Shown: positions 24,551-38,213, numbered from the stretch's first letter. The stretch: 64,000 nucleotides of DNA from Moringa oleifera (GCA_021397835.1 JAJFZO010000575.1:749001-813000); one strand, 5' to 3'. Numbers and translations are program-made. Notes: generated by a model from the letters alone, not told the origin.

Positions 24551-27500
24551 TCAAGTTTGTATCATAAAAAGTTTTAAAAGGTTTTGAGTACTAAAAATAT
24601 GTCTTCTTAAATCTATACTATTAAAAATTTGAAAATATTATGAAAATAAATTTTACCTAAAAAATTATTCAATTTTAAAAAATAAACCTGAATATAGTGA
24701 ATAATTGATTTAAATTATTTTTAAAGTATTTTAATGAAGAAAATATCTTTAATATTTTAAAACTATGTGAGTTAATGTGTCATTTAAAATAAATTAATAA
24801 ATTATAATTAAATTTATCATTTTTTATATATAACATTTGATTAGTAATGTAAAATAAATATTAATATTTTATAAGATATTTATTTTAAACTTTAATTAAA
24901 AATATATTAATATGATTGAATCTTATGAGTTCTCTTAATCAATAAAATATAATCAATATGATTAAATTTTATATAAATTCTTTTGATTATATTTTTAAAT
25001 ATTAAAATGTTGACTTAAAGTATTTTCTTGACTTTATGAATTGAACTCAAGTTAAATTCTTAATCTAAGTCCAACCCAAGAATAAAAAATTTATGTCACT
25101 TTTAAACAATCACACGGATTAAATTCGGATGTTGATGCATTAGACCTTATTAAGGCGTAATACAAAAAAGTGTATGATCGTTATTATTCTTAATCTATTT
25201 CCATTAGTATAAAGTAAAACGTTTGGTGCACACTAGCCTTGTACTTCATGATTTACTTTTAAAGCAGTGCGCACTTTAGCGGTTAATGATGCTTCTGTAA
25301 TTATATCTTTGGTAATTGCATAATGTGAGTTACTGCAAGCTTCCTGGATCCCATTGTACCTTCTACGGTGGAAAGCAATCTCGCACGGGAGAAGTTGGAC
25401 CGAATCATGTCAGTAAATATTACTAATTTGCCGCTGATAAAAAAATAAAAAGAAAAACAAAATGGATGATGGATGGCAAACGATGTCGGTTTGGATAGTC
25501 TCTGGGCTGGGCCACAAATTACGATGGATTTAGGTTAGTTTTAAAAATAAAAATAAAAAAGTATTTTAATAAATATTAATATAAAATAATAAAATTTAAA
25601 TAATTAATTTTATTATTTTATCCTGTAATATAATATTATTAAATGTTCAACATAATTCAGATCAATATAAGATTTTTATCCAAACTTTGCAAGTTGAAAG
25701 CAATTTATTTTATAAATCACGTTTATCTCTTAGATGATTGGTATCCTTTGTTGATATCATTCATTTTTAATATTTAGTGAAAAAAGACAATTAAAATATT
25801 ATATTGATAAAAATAATATCTATTTACTTATTGATTATTATATGTATTTTTAAATATTAATATAATTTAAATTAAAAATAATTTTAAATAAAAATTATAT
25901 AAAATTTTAATATTTACTTTATATTATCAAATAAAATTTGATATTCAAAAAATAATTTATCAATTTAGATTGAATTCTATTAAAATTTTTAAAATTATGA
26001 ATATTATATTATACAATGAATTTCGATTTGATAAATTTTTATTTTTCATGTACAAAAATATTTAAGCTAACAAAGAAATTAAAACTTTTTAATATTGAAA
26101 ATTTATATTTTTGAAATTTGTACTTTTAAACTATACAATCTTAATGTTTATATAAAATTATTCAAATTTAAAGAATAGATTAATAAAAAATTTATTTTTA
26201 ATTATTATAAAAATATTTTTAATATTTTTTATTATTCAAATTAAAATTTAATTTATTATTTTTAAATATAAAAATTTGATTAATAATACGAAACAAATAT
26301 TAATATTTCATATAAATTTTATCCTATAAGTTTGCGACTGAAGATTGAGAAATGGGATTTGGGCTTAAAGTGTGGGCGGCATTAGTAAAAGGGTGGATTC
26401 GGCCGAAAAATTCTCCTACATGATAATGGGTCATGGGCTAGCCCCACATGCACCCCAGACAAGAGCCACCTGACAAGCCCAACAACCAAGCCTTCATTTC
26501 CTGCTCTCTAATCGGATTCTCTTGCGCCCAGAGAGCAAGAGCATGAAGGGCGATACCCAGCACAAAATTCGAAAACGACGTCGTAAGGTGATTAAAAAAA
26601 AAAGACGCCATGACATGTCTGCCAGCCAAAAATTATTAAAGGTAATCTAACACGTGCTCAATATGCGGACGAGTGGCCACCTACTTTCCATATTTTTATC
26701 CATTGAATCCCCTGTAAATATCCTCTGTCAACATGATTTAGTGTTGAGGTTTTTAATAAAAAATTAAAAATATTTTGATAATTATATAAGAATTAAAAAA
26801 TTAAATAAAAATTTTGAATTACTGATTTTATTAAATTTTTATATATTTTATCAAAAATTCTGTATAATTTAAAATTAAAAAAATAGAGGTTTGAATTAAT
26901 CGGCCTTGATTTTTTGGTTTTGGACTTTCAACATATAGGTGGTGATATCTAACACGTGTTTCAAATGTGGACCACTAAGCTCCACCGGCCTCCATGGTGG
27001 ACCTGTCATCTGACTCTGACTCGCCTGGTCCAAACTAGTGGTTCTATATTGTGTCGAGATCTGTGTGTTCGTCTATATATTCGTAACAGAGAAGACCACC
27101 ACCATAAATAACACGCCGAACAAATAAAAGATTCTATCATCACAACAGTCCTTCCCGTTAATGGACCAGTGCCCACCTGTCCTTCATAATTGCATCCACA
27201 AGCTGTCATCTTATCAATTGGACTCCTCTGAGAGAGAAGAAGAGCAGAGAGATGTGTTGTCCTGTGTGGATATGCATTTACATAATATACATGTGGATCT
27301 TGATTCTGCCAATCGAATCAAAGATTGAACTGAATAATAGCAGATGATGACGTCGGTATTCTTAATTTAGAAAGTTTCATGGGGAAGCGTAGAGATAGGG
27401 TTTCCTGGGTATTGCAAAATCATTTAACGAATGGACGAAAGTCTACCATGGCTGGCAGAAGGACGAATTTTGATAAAAGATGTTTTTGGGAATTCTAAGT

Positions 27501-27573
27501 CTCTTTTAAATTTTATTTTATTTTAAATTCGAATAAACACTATAATTTGAAAATCATTGATAGTTTTGTAAAG

Positions 27574-27596
27574 AATATATATATATATATATATAT
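27574..27596. repeat. (AT)11 microsatellite
   Basis: Eleven consecutive AT units in the AT-rich spacer. Confidence 0.85.
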
Positions 27597-27652
27597 TACA
27601 AAAAAAGGATAAGAATTAATTTTATCAAAAATAGTGTTTTTTATTTAATAAA

Positions 27653-27670
27653 TTCTTCTTCTTCTTCTTC
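27653..27670. repeat. (TTC)6 microsatellite
   Basis: Six TTC units, about 60 bp beyond the (AT)11 tract. Confidence 0.85.
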
Positions 27671-28584
27671 TATTAAAATTTATCTTTTCTTGAACAGTTT
27701 CATAAGTAGTCTCATTAAAGAAAAAACAAATATCACTTAAAAATGTAAATCATACATGTTTTGATTTTTTATTTATTATATAAAAAATAACTAAACTTAT
27801 AATTTGATTTTTAAATTACTTTAATAAAATTTTATAAAATAAAATGCAACAGTTTTTTTGATATTATCACAATTAAATAAGAATATTATTAATTTTTTTA
27901 AAACTCATTATGAGTAAATATACTCCATGTAAATAAATGATTAATTATATTAAAAACTTACATTTTATTTCATTTATGATCTTAAATCAAGATTTATAAA
28001 AAAAAAGATCATATCTATTTAAGATTTATAATTTTATTAAATTTTTAATATATGATATCTATTTATAAATTTTATTAATATTAATAAATTTATGTGCACA
28101 TAAATAATGGGTATATGATTTTTATTTTTTAATTATTTTAATTAATTTTATTTTTTAATATTATTAAAATAATTATATAAATAAACGATACACACATTAT
28201 TTATGTAAATAAAATTGTTAATATTAATAAAAATTATAAATAAAAATCTTATAAAATATTTAAATAATAAATATAATATTTTTAAATAAATTTTAATTTA
28301 AATAATTAATAAAATATATATTATATTGATATAATTAAGTTGTAAATAAAAGTTATGAATTTTTTATAATAAAAAACGTGCAAAAATGTGAGTCCTCTTC
28401 AAGGGGGAATCTCCCCGTCGAGCATGAGAAAGCACGAAGAAAGCAAGGACAAGAGGACAAAGCAGGAGACAGCATCGATAGGTGGCACGTTCTCATTTGT
28501 TACTTTAGTTTTCAGTTCTCTCTCTATATTACAAAATCCAAAATGACGGGCGTCTTGAACAAGCACTAACTCGCTTCGCTCTTG

Positions 28585-28593
28585 TATATATAG
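28585..28593 (+). promoter_or_regulatory. TATA box of the first aminotransferase gene
   Basis: TATATATAG, 92 bp upstream of the ATG at 28685. A transcription start near 28618 would give a leader of about 65 nt. Confidence 0.65.
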
Positions 28594-28684
28594 GCATGCC
28601 TCTGCTCGACCGGAGCACACAATCACAGCCTACCCTGCCCTGACCAACAAAGCTGACCAGAGAGTCTGAGGAGGAGGGGAAAGA

Positions 28685-31096
28685 ATGGAAAATAGTTCAG
28701 AGAGATGGGGTTTTGCTGGGAACAAATTGTTGCTAGATGCTTCAGCCAAGACTTTGAGAAGCACTGTAGGGAAGGTAGCAGACAACGTCAACAAGGATGA
28801 TCCTAGGCCTGTCTTATCCCTCGGCCATGGTGATCCTTCTGTCTACCCTTTGTTTAGGACAACCATTGACGCTGAAGATCCCATCGTTGAGGCCGTCAGA
28901 TCGGGAAATTACAACAGCTACGCAGCTAGTGCTGGTCTCGATGCTGCCAGAAGGTAACCATACGAGTTTGATCTCATCTTTTGATGGGCATGTCCCTCCT
29001 GGATTCATTGTTTATTTCCTCTGAAAATATCTGATAGTCTAATTTGATGTTTTCTAACAGCGCTGTTGCAGAGTATCTGAATCGTCACTTGTCATACAAG
29101 TTGACAATGGATGATGTTTATCTTACAGTTGGATGTAACCAAGGGATTGAGATAATATTATCAGTGCTTACTCGTCCTGGTGCAAACATCCTGTTCCCTA
29201 GACCTGGCTTCCCGCATTACGAGGCCCGAGCTGTGGCTAGTCGCCTTGAAGTTCGCCATTTTGATCTTCTTAGTGAGAAGGATTGGGAGGTTGATCTTGA
29301 CGCTGTCGAAGAACTTGCTGACGAAAACACTGTTGCCATGGTTATAATAAACCCTAACAACCCTTGTGGAAATGTCTACTCTTATGACCATTTGAAAAAG
29401 GTAGATTAGATTAAACTACGGCTAGTGCCCATTGGCTGCTAGATTTTCTTGTTTTTATACCGAAGGTGAAAGATCAGCTCCTTCAGTGGGGCGATTTGCA
29501 CTAACAATCTCGTTGTTATGTCTTGCTGACAATATTTGTGGTTGTTGGGCTGTCTGAATGTCTAGATTGCAGAAACAGCACAGAAGCTTGGGATAATGGT
29601 GATCTCTGATGAAGTGTATGAACATCTTGTATATGGGACTAACCCATTTATTCCAATGGGAACATTTGCAAAAATTGTGCCTGTTTTTACGCTTGGATCT
29701 ACCTCCAAGGGATGGTTTACCGCCGGTTGGCGCATTGGTTGGATGGCTACTCATGATCCTTACGGCGTTTTCACCCAAACTGGGGTTTATTCTCACTCTG
29801 TTTTTCTCTGTTTGTGCTATCTGCTAGTGCACCACCTTATGTATGAATTCTCAGACTATAATTGATCAACTTATGACATTGATGTTAACCTTTTCTTCTT
29901 ATTTCAGGTCATTGACTCCCTTAAGGCCTGTCTGGATATCGTACCAGATCCTACAACTTTCCTTCAGGTTTGTGATGCAATATACTTTCTCTGAACCATG
30001 CATTTGTATCTAAACATTTCCATAGCTGAATTTTAATGGAAATCTATCCGTAGCTGTTACTGGAGAAGTTGCCTGAAAGGTTATCTTCACCATGCTATCA
30101 GAAATTAACTCACCATTATGAATACAGATAACCAGATATCTGCTGTATGCAACTTCAAATCTTATGCTTCTTGGCTTTTGAGACATGCCTGAATTGTATC
30201 CTCAATCACCAACTCATTGGCTTAAACTCCTGGGATGTTTCATTGAATCACTTTAGGTCCCTGGACTTCTTGGTAACTCAAAAATCTTGCTGGGGTGGCT
30301 TCCTTAATGCTTTCTTGCACTGTCGATATTTTTTTCATTGAAAAATTCTGCTTCTGAAAATGTTGTAAAACAGGCCTAATTTCACAGGAAGATGATTCCT
30401 AATTGGTTGCCATACACTGATGCCAGATTTTCATCTTTGATCTTCTTGTTTTCTGTCTTGGAATGTCTAACAATATGACTTCTGCATCAGGCGGCACTTC
30501 CTGACATTCTTAAGAATACTAAGGAGGAGTTTTTTGAGGAAAAGAACTTGATACTGAAAAAGAATGTAGACTTTGCTGCCGACATAATCTCAGAGATTCC
30601 TAGTCTAACTGTTGTGAAGAAACCAGAATCATGTACATATATACTGGTAAGGTTACTGTGCTGTTGATAGATTTTGTAGTTTAATGAAAATGACAAGATT
30701 ATTCACAGTTCTCAATTGCCATCATAGGTAAAGCTGAACCTATCACTGCTGGAATCAATCGAAGATGACATGGATTTCTGCCTTAAGCTGGCTTATGAGG
30801 AAGTACTCATTGTTCTTCCTGGTAAGATTACCATAACTCTGAAATCTCTTTCAATAGCAGGGAACCTGGCAGAAGAAAAAGTAGTCCTGGATCATTTGTT
30901 TGGTTAACTAACCTTTTCACATGGAATGGAAAAAATTGCAGGGCAGGCTCTGCTTTTGGATAACTGGATCCGCATTACTATTGGTGCTGATCCTTCAGTG
31001 GTGGAAGATGCCTTTGCCAGGTTAAAGGCTTTCTGTGAAAGGCATGCCAAGAAACCAGAGGCTTTAATTAAAGCTGTGAAAATTGAGCAGCAGTGA
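28685..31096 (+). CDS. Aminotransferase family I, SUR1-type (C-S lyase / tyrosine aminotransferase family), copy 1
   Basis: Exons: 28685-28953, 29061-29400, 29566-29784, 29908-29967, 30491-30646, 30728-30821 and 30942-31096, giving 430 residues. This is a fold-type I PLP enzyme. Asn190 (in NPNNPCGN), Asp218 and Tyr221 (in SDEVY), the Schiff-base Lys251 (in GSTSKGW) and the substrate-carboxylate Arg390 (in NWIRIT) are all present. Two features match Arabidopsis SUR1 better than ordinary tyrosine aminotransferases: Gly straight after the catalytic Lys (SKGW, not SKRW), and the KPESCTY segment of exon 5. SUR1 cleaves S-alkyl-thiohydroximates in glucosinolate synthesis, but homologues also occur in plants without glucosinolates, so the substrate here is open. 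An AATAAA-like signal lies near 31280. It is first of three tandem copies. Confidence 0.93.
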
Positions 31097-31719
31097 TCAA
31101 AAGTAGCCTGTTGGATCTCACGCAGCAGCTGAATGACAGATTTCTTGGATGTTGTTGGTTTTTACTTGGCCCCTCTAATAATGATAATATCCCTTCGCTC
31201 TGCATCATCTTGCTTGTTTGGCAGTTTACTTCCCATGTTATCCTAAGAATTTCATGTTGTTGTACTGTATAATTTATCAATAAAATGTATTGGTTTCACT
31301 TCGCCAGAGCTTGCAGCTACTGAATCTGACCTTGAGATTTTCTCTTTCTTGTTCACATTTTGTACTCAAATCAAGTTCCTTGAAAGCAACTAATGCGAAC
31401 TACTCCGCATTAACATCCACAAGGCCTCTGTTTTGTGAAAAAAATGGAAGATTGCCAAATTGATGAAAGACAATGGAACCCATGACCACCCAGTTATAAG
31501 AACAAAACGTGTATACGACCTAACCAACTAGGATTTCCATTCATTTGCATGAATGAGAAAAGAAATGATTTGTCTTGAAAACGTGAAAATGATATGAAAT
31601 ATTTATTAAGAACAATATATTAAGTTAGTCCCTGCGTGAGTCACGAGTGACTGTGTCATCTGGCTATATTTGCTCCTCCCTTGGAGGCTTCCCTCACCTT
31701 GTTCCACAAAAAGTGTTTT

Positions 31720-31727
31720 TATATACA
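31720..31727 (+). promoter_or_regulatory. Probable TATA box of the second aminotransferase gene
   Basis: TATATACA, 176 bp upstream of the ATG at 31896 and 620 bp after the stop of copy 1. It suggests that copy 2 has its own compact promoter. Confidence 0.45.
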
Positions 31728-31895
31728 ATAATCGCATTATAGGCGGTATAGTTTAGTGTGATTTGCTTTTTCATTAACCCCCTTAATAGTTAAGGGATCC
31801 TTTGATTTGGTTCATCTTACGATCAAAAACTTTATTTCTTAAAAGCTTTCATTCAACCCAGGGACCCTGAGTTTCCCTCCAGAGTGCGCTTAGAA

Positions 31896-34800
31896 ATGGA
31901 GAATGGATTGAAGACAAAGGCTTTCAAAGGCAATAAAGGGATTGCTGCGGCAGGTGCTATTAGCATCCGAAGAACCCTCCAAATTTTAATGGAGAGGCTC
32001 CACAAAGACGACCCCAGGCCCGTCATCCCTCTTGGCCATGGTGATCCTTCTGCGTTCCCTTGCTTCCGTACTGCTCCTGTAGCGGAAGACGCCTTAGTTG
32101 ATGCTATTCGATCGGCTAAGTTCAACTCTTATGCCCCTGCTAGTGGCTATCTTCCTGCTAGGAGGTTTAATTCTTTGGCTTCTTACCCATTAAGTGATTC
32201 TTAGGTCTAGTTATCGTTCTCGATTATCTATTTGATTCCCCTTTATTAGCACCTGAGAGGATTTTAGGTAGTAGGGTACAACATATAAAAAGAGTGCAAA
32301 GGGCTCAATAATTAGGGTCAAAGCAAAGCGAGTGACTTGATATGAAAACAGCCATCTTATCTTCAGTTCTTTCCCTGTGATATATTCTGATCGGAAGAGA
32401 AAAACAACAGAAAAACTTCATGATTTTTCAGTCGTTTTTTAACCTATGTGGATGGCACTTGGAATGACATAACTGAGCTTTTTGTCCCTTGTTTGTTCCC
32501 TGAAATTTGATGCTATTGGGCTGTCTTGGATTTTGTTCAGAGTTTTTGATGATTGAGTTGTAATTGCAAAAAGATAACTTTTAGGTGGTGGGGCTAATCT
32601 CTTTAATGGCTGCAGACCAAACAAGTGCCTTACCTGGCCCCTCTTGAAAGTGAAAGACAATTTTTGTATTACATGTATTCCATTTAAGATGACCATCCTA
32701 TGACTATCGATTTTAGTTTGGCTATGACACTCTTTTTTATGGTGTGTCTGAATTTTTAGAGAAGTAAATGACGCTGGGATGAACTGTGGGATTCAATTTA
32801 TACCTTGGAAACCCAATTAAAGAGAAAATTAAAAGAAGGAAAGAATTTGCAAATTAACCAAGTGAATTAAAAGGAGTTTTAGTGGTTTTGATTCTTCTTA
32901 GATGCCATTCCCTTTATCATGGAGTGTCCCATCATCATACAAAAGCCCTTAAGGAACCCGGAAGAGAAGAATAGATATTAAATGCAGTTTGCCATTTGGT
33001 ACGTTCCAATTAAATTTAAAAGCCATCCTTCATTAATTTCACACAGTGACATCTGTTCTCTTTTTTCATATTTGGAGTTTCTTTGTTTCAGTCATTTAAC
33101 CTGTTGCTTTCCTTGCGTTCTTCATGCTTTCTTTGAACATCTGATCTAATATTTATTTCCTCTTACTGTTTAGTCACTAAAGGCCAATAAACATGTGTTG
33201 TATAGTTTTGTAGTCCAAATGGATTCTTTTTTTGCCCATTAAGAAAAAAGATTTGGAGTATGAAAAATACATCATTTGCATGAATGAATGACAATATAAA
33301 TAAGTTTCTTTGTTAATTCGGAAACGTGGGCTTATCATGAGCAAAACATTCATACAATAATCATTTGGATCAATAATTCTGCTTCTATTGTCTTAACAGG
33401 GCTGTTGCAGAGTATCTCTCTCGTGATCTGTCATACCAATTATCACCAGATGATGTTTTTGTCACTGCTGGTTGCAATCAGGCAATAGAAGTCATAATAA
33501 CAGTCCTTGCTCACCCTAGAGCCAATATTTTGCTTCCTAGGCCTGGGTACCCAATGTATGAAGCCCGTGCAGCTTTTAACAACCTTGAGGTTCGCCATTT
33601 TGATCTTATACCTGAAAAAGGTTGGGAGGTCGATCTTGATTCTGTCAAAGCTCTTACAGATGAAAACACTGTTGCAATAGCCATTGTTAATCCTGGCAAT
33701 CCTTGTGGAAATGTCTTCACATACCAACACTTGAAAGAGGTGGGCAAAATTTAAATTAAAGAGCTTCAACAATGATACTTAATCTTTGTGATACTTTTCT
33801 TTTTTTCCTTACTGTAACGTTGTTTAGCTAGAGCTCTGGTTTATACAAAGCCTGCATTCTTTATTTTGAAAAAAAAAAAAGGAAAAGAGAGAGAAATATA
33901 ATGGACTTTACCAACATTGAATTCTACAACTGAAACATGAGATTGGTTTGATATTATGGACTTAATTTGTTTGTTTCTGGAATTTAAGATTGCAGAGACA
34001 GCAAGAGATCTTGGAATAATTGTTATTTCTGATGAAGTTTATGACCATCTTGCATTTGGAAGCAACCCATTCGTGCCTATGGGAGAGTTTGGAACTATTG
34101 TGCCTGTGGTCACATTAGGGTCTATATCAAAGAGATGGGTCGTTCCTGGTTGGCGATTTGGTTGGTTGGTGACCATTGATCCTAGTGGCAACCTTAAAGA
34201 ATCTGGGGTTAGTATTTTCTTCTACATCTATCCTTGATACAATGAGATTCATTCACTAGAAGAATAAAAACCTGTAGGTTTCTGAATGAAATTATCCCTA
34301 TTTAGTAATGTATATTGTTCTTTTAAATGATGTCGAAGATTAGTTACTTCCATTCTTTGGCTGTGCTGGCTGTTTCCTTCAGAAGAAAGATTTCACATGG
34401 TAAACTGTGTTTCTTTGCTGTTCTGCTGTCCAGGTTGTAGACAGCATCAAGAGTTACCTCAACATCACTACTGATCCAGCAACCTTCACTCAGGTATGTA
34501 ATTGAAGGTCCCTTTGATGTGAACAACATATTTTGAAAAATGTCAGCCACCTTTCAAGGCCTTAATCAACACTAGAATCTGTATGGTAAAGAAAAAACAA
34601 AAACTAACCATTCATGTATAACTTATACCAACACATGGTAGTCTTAATGCAATAGAATTGAATGCTCAGGCCACTACGGAGGTATAACAGCAAAAGATGT
34701 GTGAAACCCAATTCGTGAAGCTGCAGTCTGTGAATGGTGCTTTTCATATGCATGAGTATTGCATATATTTCTTGAATCCTCCACAACTTATCAGGCTCAT

Positions 34801-36007
34801 ATTAACAATATCTAACGATCATTGTATTTTGGTAATCTTGGACGCTTTCAAATTACGAACTCCAAAAATTCTGTCATCTGTTAACTATTTCTGCCGCTTA
34901 TGATTTGAGCACAAGACAAGACAATTTCACTGCTGACTCTATTATGTGGACATCTATTAGCAGCATTAAAGTTATGACATTAGACCAGTGGAGTATTAAA
35001 TAATCTGATCCTAACTTGACCGCTTATAATTTATTTTTTTTCCTAATAAAAATCTTGATTAATCGACATGCCAATGCACTCGATTTTGAATTTCTAATAG
35101 CTTCTTTGACAATCATTAGATATGCATGTTCGTTCATCATTGTACAAGGTCATAGAACCTGATCTCCGTGGAGCTTGGTAATCACTACGTAATCATATTT
35201 AACTTCGCATGCTTTTATCATCATTCATTGTGTCTCCATGGACTATTCATTTTAGAGATGATAATCTTACTTTGTGTATCAGGGTGCAATTCCTCAAATT
35301 CTTGAGAAAACAAAAGAAGATTTCTTCTCAAAAATTATTGATATCATACGAGAAGCTGCAGACCTATGTTATCGGAGGATTAAGGAGATCCCTTGCATGA
35401 TCTGTCCACACAAACCTGAAGGATCTATGTTTATAATGGTATGGTGGCAAAATGGCTTGTAAGATTCATGGTGCTCTGAACTCTGAAGATATTTGCATTC
35501 TGTAAATTTTGTTGCAGGTAAAGCTAAACCTGTCTTTGCTTGAAGACATCAATGATGATTTTGATTTTTGCCTCAAGCTAGCTAAAGAAGAATCTGTGCT
35601 TGTTCTACCAGGTAAAACCCAACAACAGAAGAACTAGTTTTTGCAGTTTCTTCACTAGAAGTACTGAAACCTTTGCTTTATCAAGTACCATGGTATTGTT
35701 TGCATCCATGATTTTGATTTCAGGACTTCCAAAAGCAAAACTCTGACCAGCTGGCTCAGCTTTACATGTTTATAAATATATTTTGCATTTGGGACTGTGA
35801 GATTTGATGGTAAAAAGTGCTGGATTGTGAAAACTTTGTCTAATATGTTTATACAATATAATTTTTTCAGGGTTTGCTCTTGGGATGAAAAATTGGATCC
35901 GCATAACTTTTGCTATTGACCCACAGTCTCTTGAGGAAGGGTTTGGGAGAATAAAAGCCTTCTACGAGACGCATGCCAAGAAAGAAGCAAGTTTGATTGT
36001 CCATTAA
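31896..36007 (+). CDS. Tyrosine aminotransferase-like protein, copy 2
   Basis: Exons: 31896-32164, 33400-33739, 33989-34207, 34434-34493, 35283-35438, 35518-35611 and 35871-36007, giving 424 residues. The first six exons have exactly the lengths seen in copies 1 and 3. Typical tyrosine/nicotianamine-aminotransferase motifs are intact: [49 protein letters not shown] with Schiff-base Lys251, and NWIRIT with Arg390. Family enzymes transaminate tyrosine to 4-hydroxyphenylpyruvate, feeding tocopherol and plastoquinone synthesis or tyrosine breakdown; which substrate is used here is inference. The start is the ATG of MENGLKTK; a GTG 12 bases upstream is not a plausible start. Intron 1 (1235 bp) and intron 4 (789 bp) are much longer than in copy 3. 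The Copia element begins about 200 bp past the stop. Confidence 0.94.
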
Positions 36008-36213
36008 GTTACAAGATGGAGTTATGGTGATACTCATACACTCTATTTGGATTGCAGAGCCTCTTTATGTTAATAGAAATAAAATGCTTGTTTCATATTG
36101 CACTTTGCTGAGCTTGTGGATTGCATAAGATCTTTTTCAGTCCACTCAGGCACAAGCATGGAATACGGAAGTCACCATATAGCTTATGATGATCACAAGT
36201 TAGACTTTACTGT

Positions 36214-36489
36214 TGTTGGTTTTTTTGATGAGAATTTATTGGGTTTTTGAGAGGAGAGGAAGAATAAGAGATATAACTCTTGAAACTTGAAATTGCTTTG
36301 AATGGCTTGTAAAGACTTGTTTTGTTACATTGATGAAGGTCCTATAAATAAGAGAAAATAAACAACCAAATCTAAAATTGTATTTAACTAGATAATTTAA
36401 AATTCAAACTGAAAGATTATTCTTATTCAACTACCCGATAAAGTAAAAGAATAGGTCTTCTTTGCAGCAGATCAGGAATCTTATTAACA
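36214..36489 (-). repeat. 3' LTR of the Copia element
   Basis: On the minus strand it begins TGTTAATAAG next to the polypurine tract. It aligns with the 38.2-38.5 kb repeat at an almost constant offset of 2000 bases. Confidence 0.8.
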
Positions 36490-37287
36490 TTCCTCCTTGT
36501 GTTTGCTGTGGACATCAATTTTTGAAAGTATTATTGTTGGGAAGTTATCATTTTTGATTTTTTTTTTGCTGTAGATCTGAATGTATTTTTCCTCCTCTTT
36601 GTACTTCTTTTGGGAGTTTGAAATTAGAATACTTTGTCATTTTGCCTCCTTGATTTATGATCATATTCAAATGGAATTTTTTATTGCAAAGTCTTTGTTT
36701 GTGTTCTCATTGATCATTTGATATCTGTATAAATTTGTTGCAATTTTTATTTAGCCTTTCAAGCTTTGTTTTGTTGAGAAGGAAGCTTGATTTTCTTCTC
36801 ATATTGAAAATTAACAGCTTTAGGAAGCTCTTCTTTGAATTTAGGCAAGTTTTCTTTGTGTATTGTAGCTTGCTTCTCTTTTATCATATTCAAGGTAAGT
36901 CTTTTATCTTTCATTGAGACTTTAAATATCTCTTTGCCTTGTGCATCAGTAATTAGACAATGATTGTCTTCAAATAACACCCTATATCTTTTTTTCAAAA
37001 GTTGACTAATACTCAAAAGATTTTGATTAATTTCAAGAATATATAAAACATTTGAAATTAATTTCAAACTTGTGTGACCTTTGATTGTCACAGTTCATTT
37101 TTTTTTTACTGCAAGATATGCTCCATGCTCAATTTTGACTTTAGAAACTGTAGCTTTGTCAAGCTCTTTGAAGAGTTGTTGATCATAAGTCATGTGGTTT
37201 ATGCAATCACTATCTATAAGCCAACTTTCTTAAGAGTTTTTGGTAGCAAAGCATAATACCATAAACAGTTCCTCCTCCTGAGATTGT

Positions 37288-38136
37288 TCAATAGCATTTT
37301 TGGCTTCTCTTTGTTGTTGCTGGGATTTGCAAATTTTCTTCACATGCCCTAAATGATCGCACTTGTGACATTTTGCATTTGGTCTCCACTAACACTTGTT
37401 TTGTGGATGATTGATTTTTTTCGCAATAGGAACAATGTGGAAAGACTTGACCATTTTTGTTGTTTTTGTCACCATTGTTGTTATGTGATTTGGCTTGAAA
37501 AATACCTTCCACAAATCCTTCTTGCATCATAAGTCTACTTTGTTCTTGTGCTTGTAGTGCATTCAACAGTTCTATCAAGGTAATACTTGATAGATTTTTA
37601 GTGTTCTCCAAAGATGAAATTATGGCTTCAAATTTTTTAGAAATTGTTAGTAGGATCTTTTGAACAATTCTAAAATCAAAAAAATCAGTACCAAGGAGTT
37701 TTACTTTGTAAACAATATCGAGAAGCCTGTCAGAATAGTTCTTGATTGTTTCTGATTCCTTCATCTTTTGCATCTTAAATTCTCGATCAAATTCAGCACT
37801 TGCATTCCTCTAATCCTTTCATTCACTTTGTATTCTTGCTTAAAAAAATCTCAAATTTCTTTGGTTGTTTTCATTATTTTGATAAATATGGTAGATGAGA
37901 TAATTGAAAACAATGTTTGCTTTTGCTTTTGATTTTCTTTGCTTCCTTTCCTTTTGGATCTTGATTTGTGCAACAGTTGGATTGTTTGGCAATTCTAGAA
38001 CTTTATATACTTGTTCAATAACTTCCCACAGATCGTTTGCATCAAGGTAAGCTTTCATTCTAGCAGCCCACATCTGGTAGTTTTCTCCATCAAACATCGG
38101 AGATGCAATTGTTGTGAATGAATTTTCTGAATTCAT
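37288..38136 (-). pseudogene. Copia gag-like remnant
   Basis: The N-terminal part (38136 to about 37840) carries the Copia gag signature YQMWAARMKAYLDANDLWEV. A second piece (37773-37288) continues with MKESETIKNYSDRLLDIVYK and an FPHCSYCEK zinc-knuckle-like stretch. A stop or frame break separates the two, so no full-length gag is made. Confidence 0.8.
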
Positions 38137-38213
38137 TGTGTATGGGTTTTCGGTTTTGAAATATAGGTAAGAAGTATTTAGGGTTTGTGTTTGAGCTTTT
38201 TCAACCTCACAAG

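Larger units (their letters stand above)
23190..28584. other. Long AT-rich spacer between the ERF and aminotransferase genes
   Basis: No gene is recognisable on either strand. The stretches 24100-26340, 26740-26900 and 27500-28370 are strongly AT-rich. Two GC-richer islands (23630-24060 and 26900-27430) interrupt them; the first carries G-boxes, and the second has one of two similar CACGTG segments. Microsatellites lie at 24526-24550, 27574-27596 and 27653-27670. The last 200 bp should contain the promoter of the first aminotransferase gene. Confidence 0.55.

Noticed and set aside
26438..26629. A short minus-strand frame in the spacer before the aminotransferases
   Set aside because: Only 63 codons, no homology I recognise and no promoter context.
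27006..27434. A microRNA precursor in the GC-richer island
   Set aside because: I compared by eye with a handful of conserved plant microRNAs (miR156, miR160, miR164, miR172, miR319, miR396) and found no match or convincing hairpin.
31884..31895. A four-codon-longer start for aminotransferase copy 2
   Set aside because: It begins with GTG; the ATG at 31896 gives the usual MENG-type start of the family.
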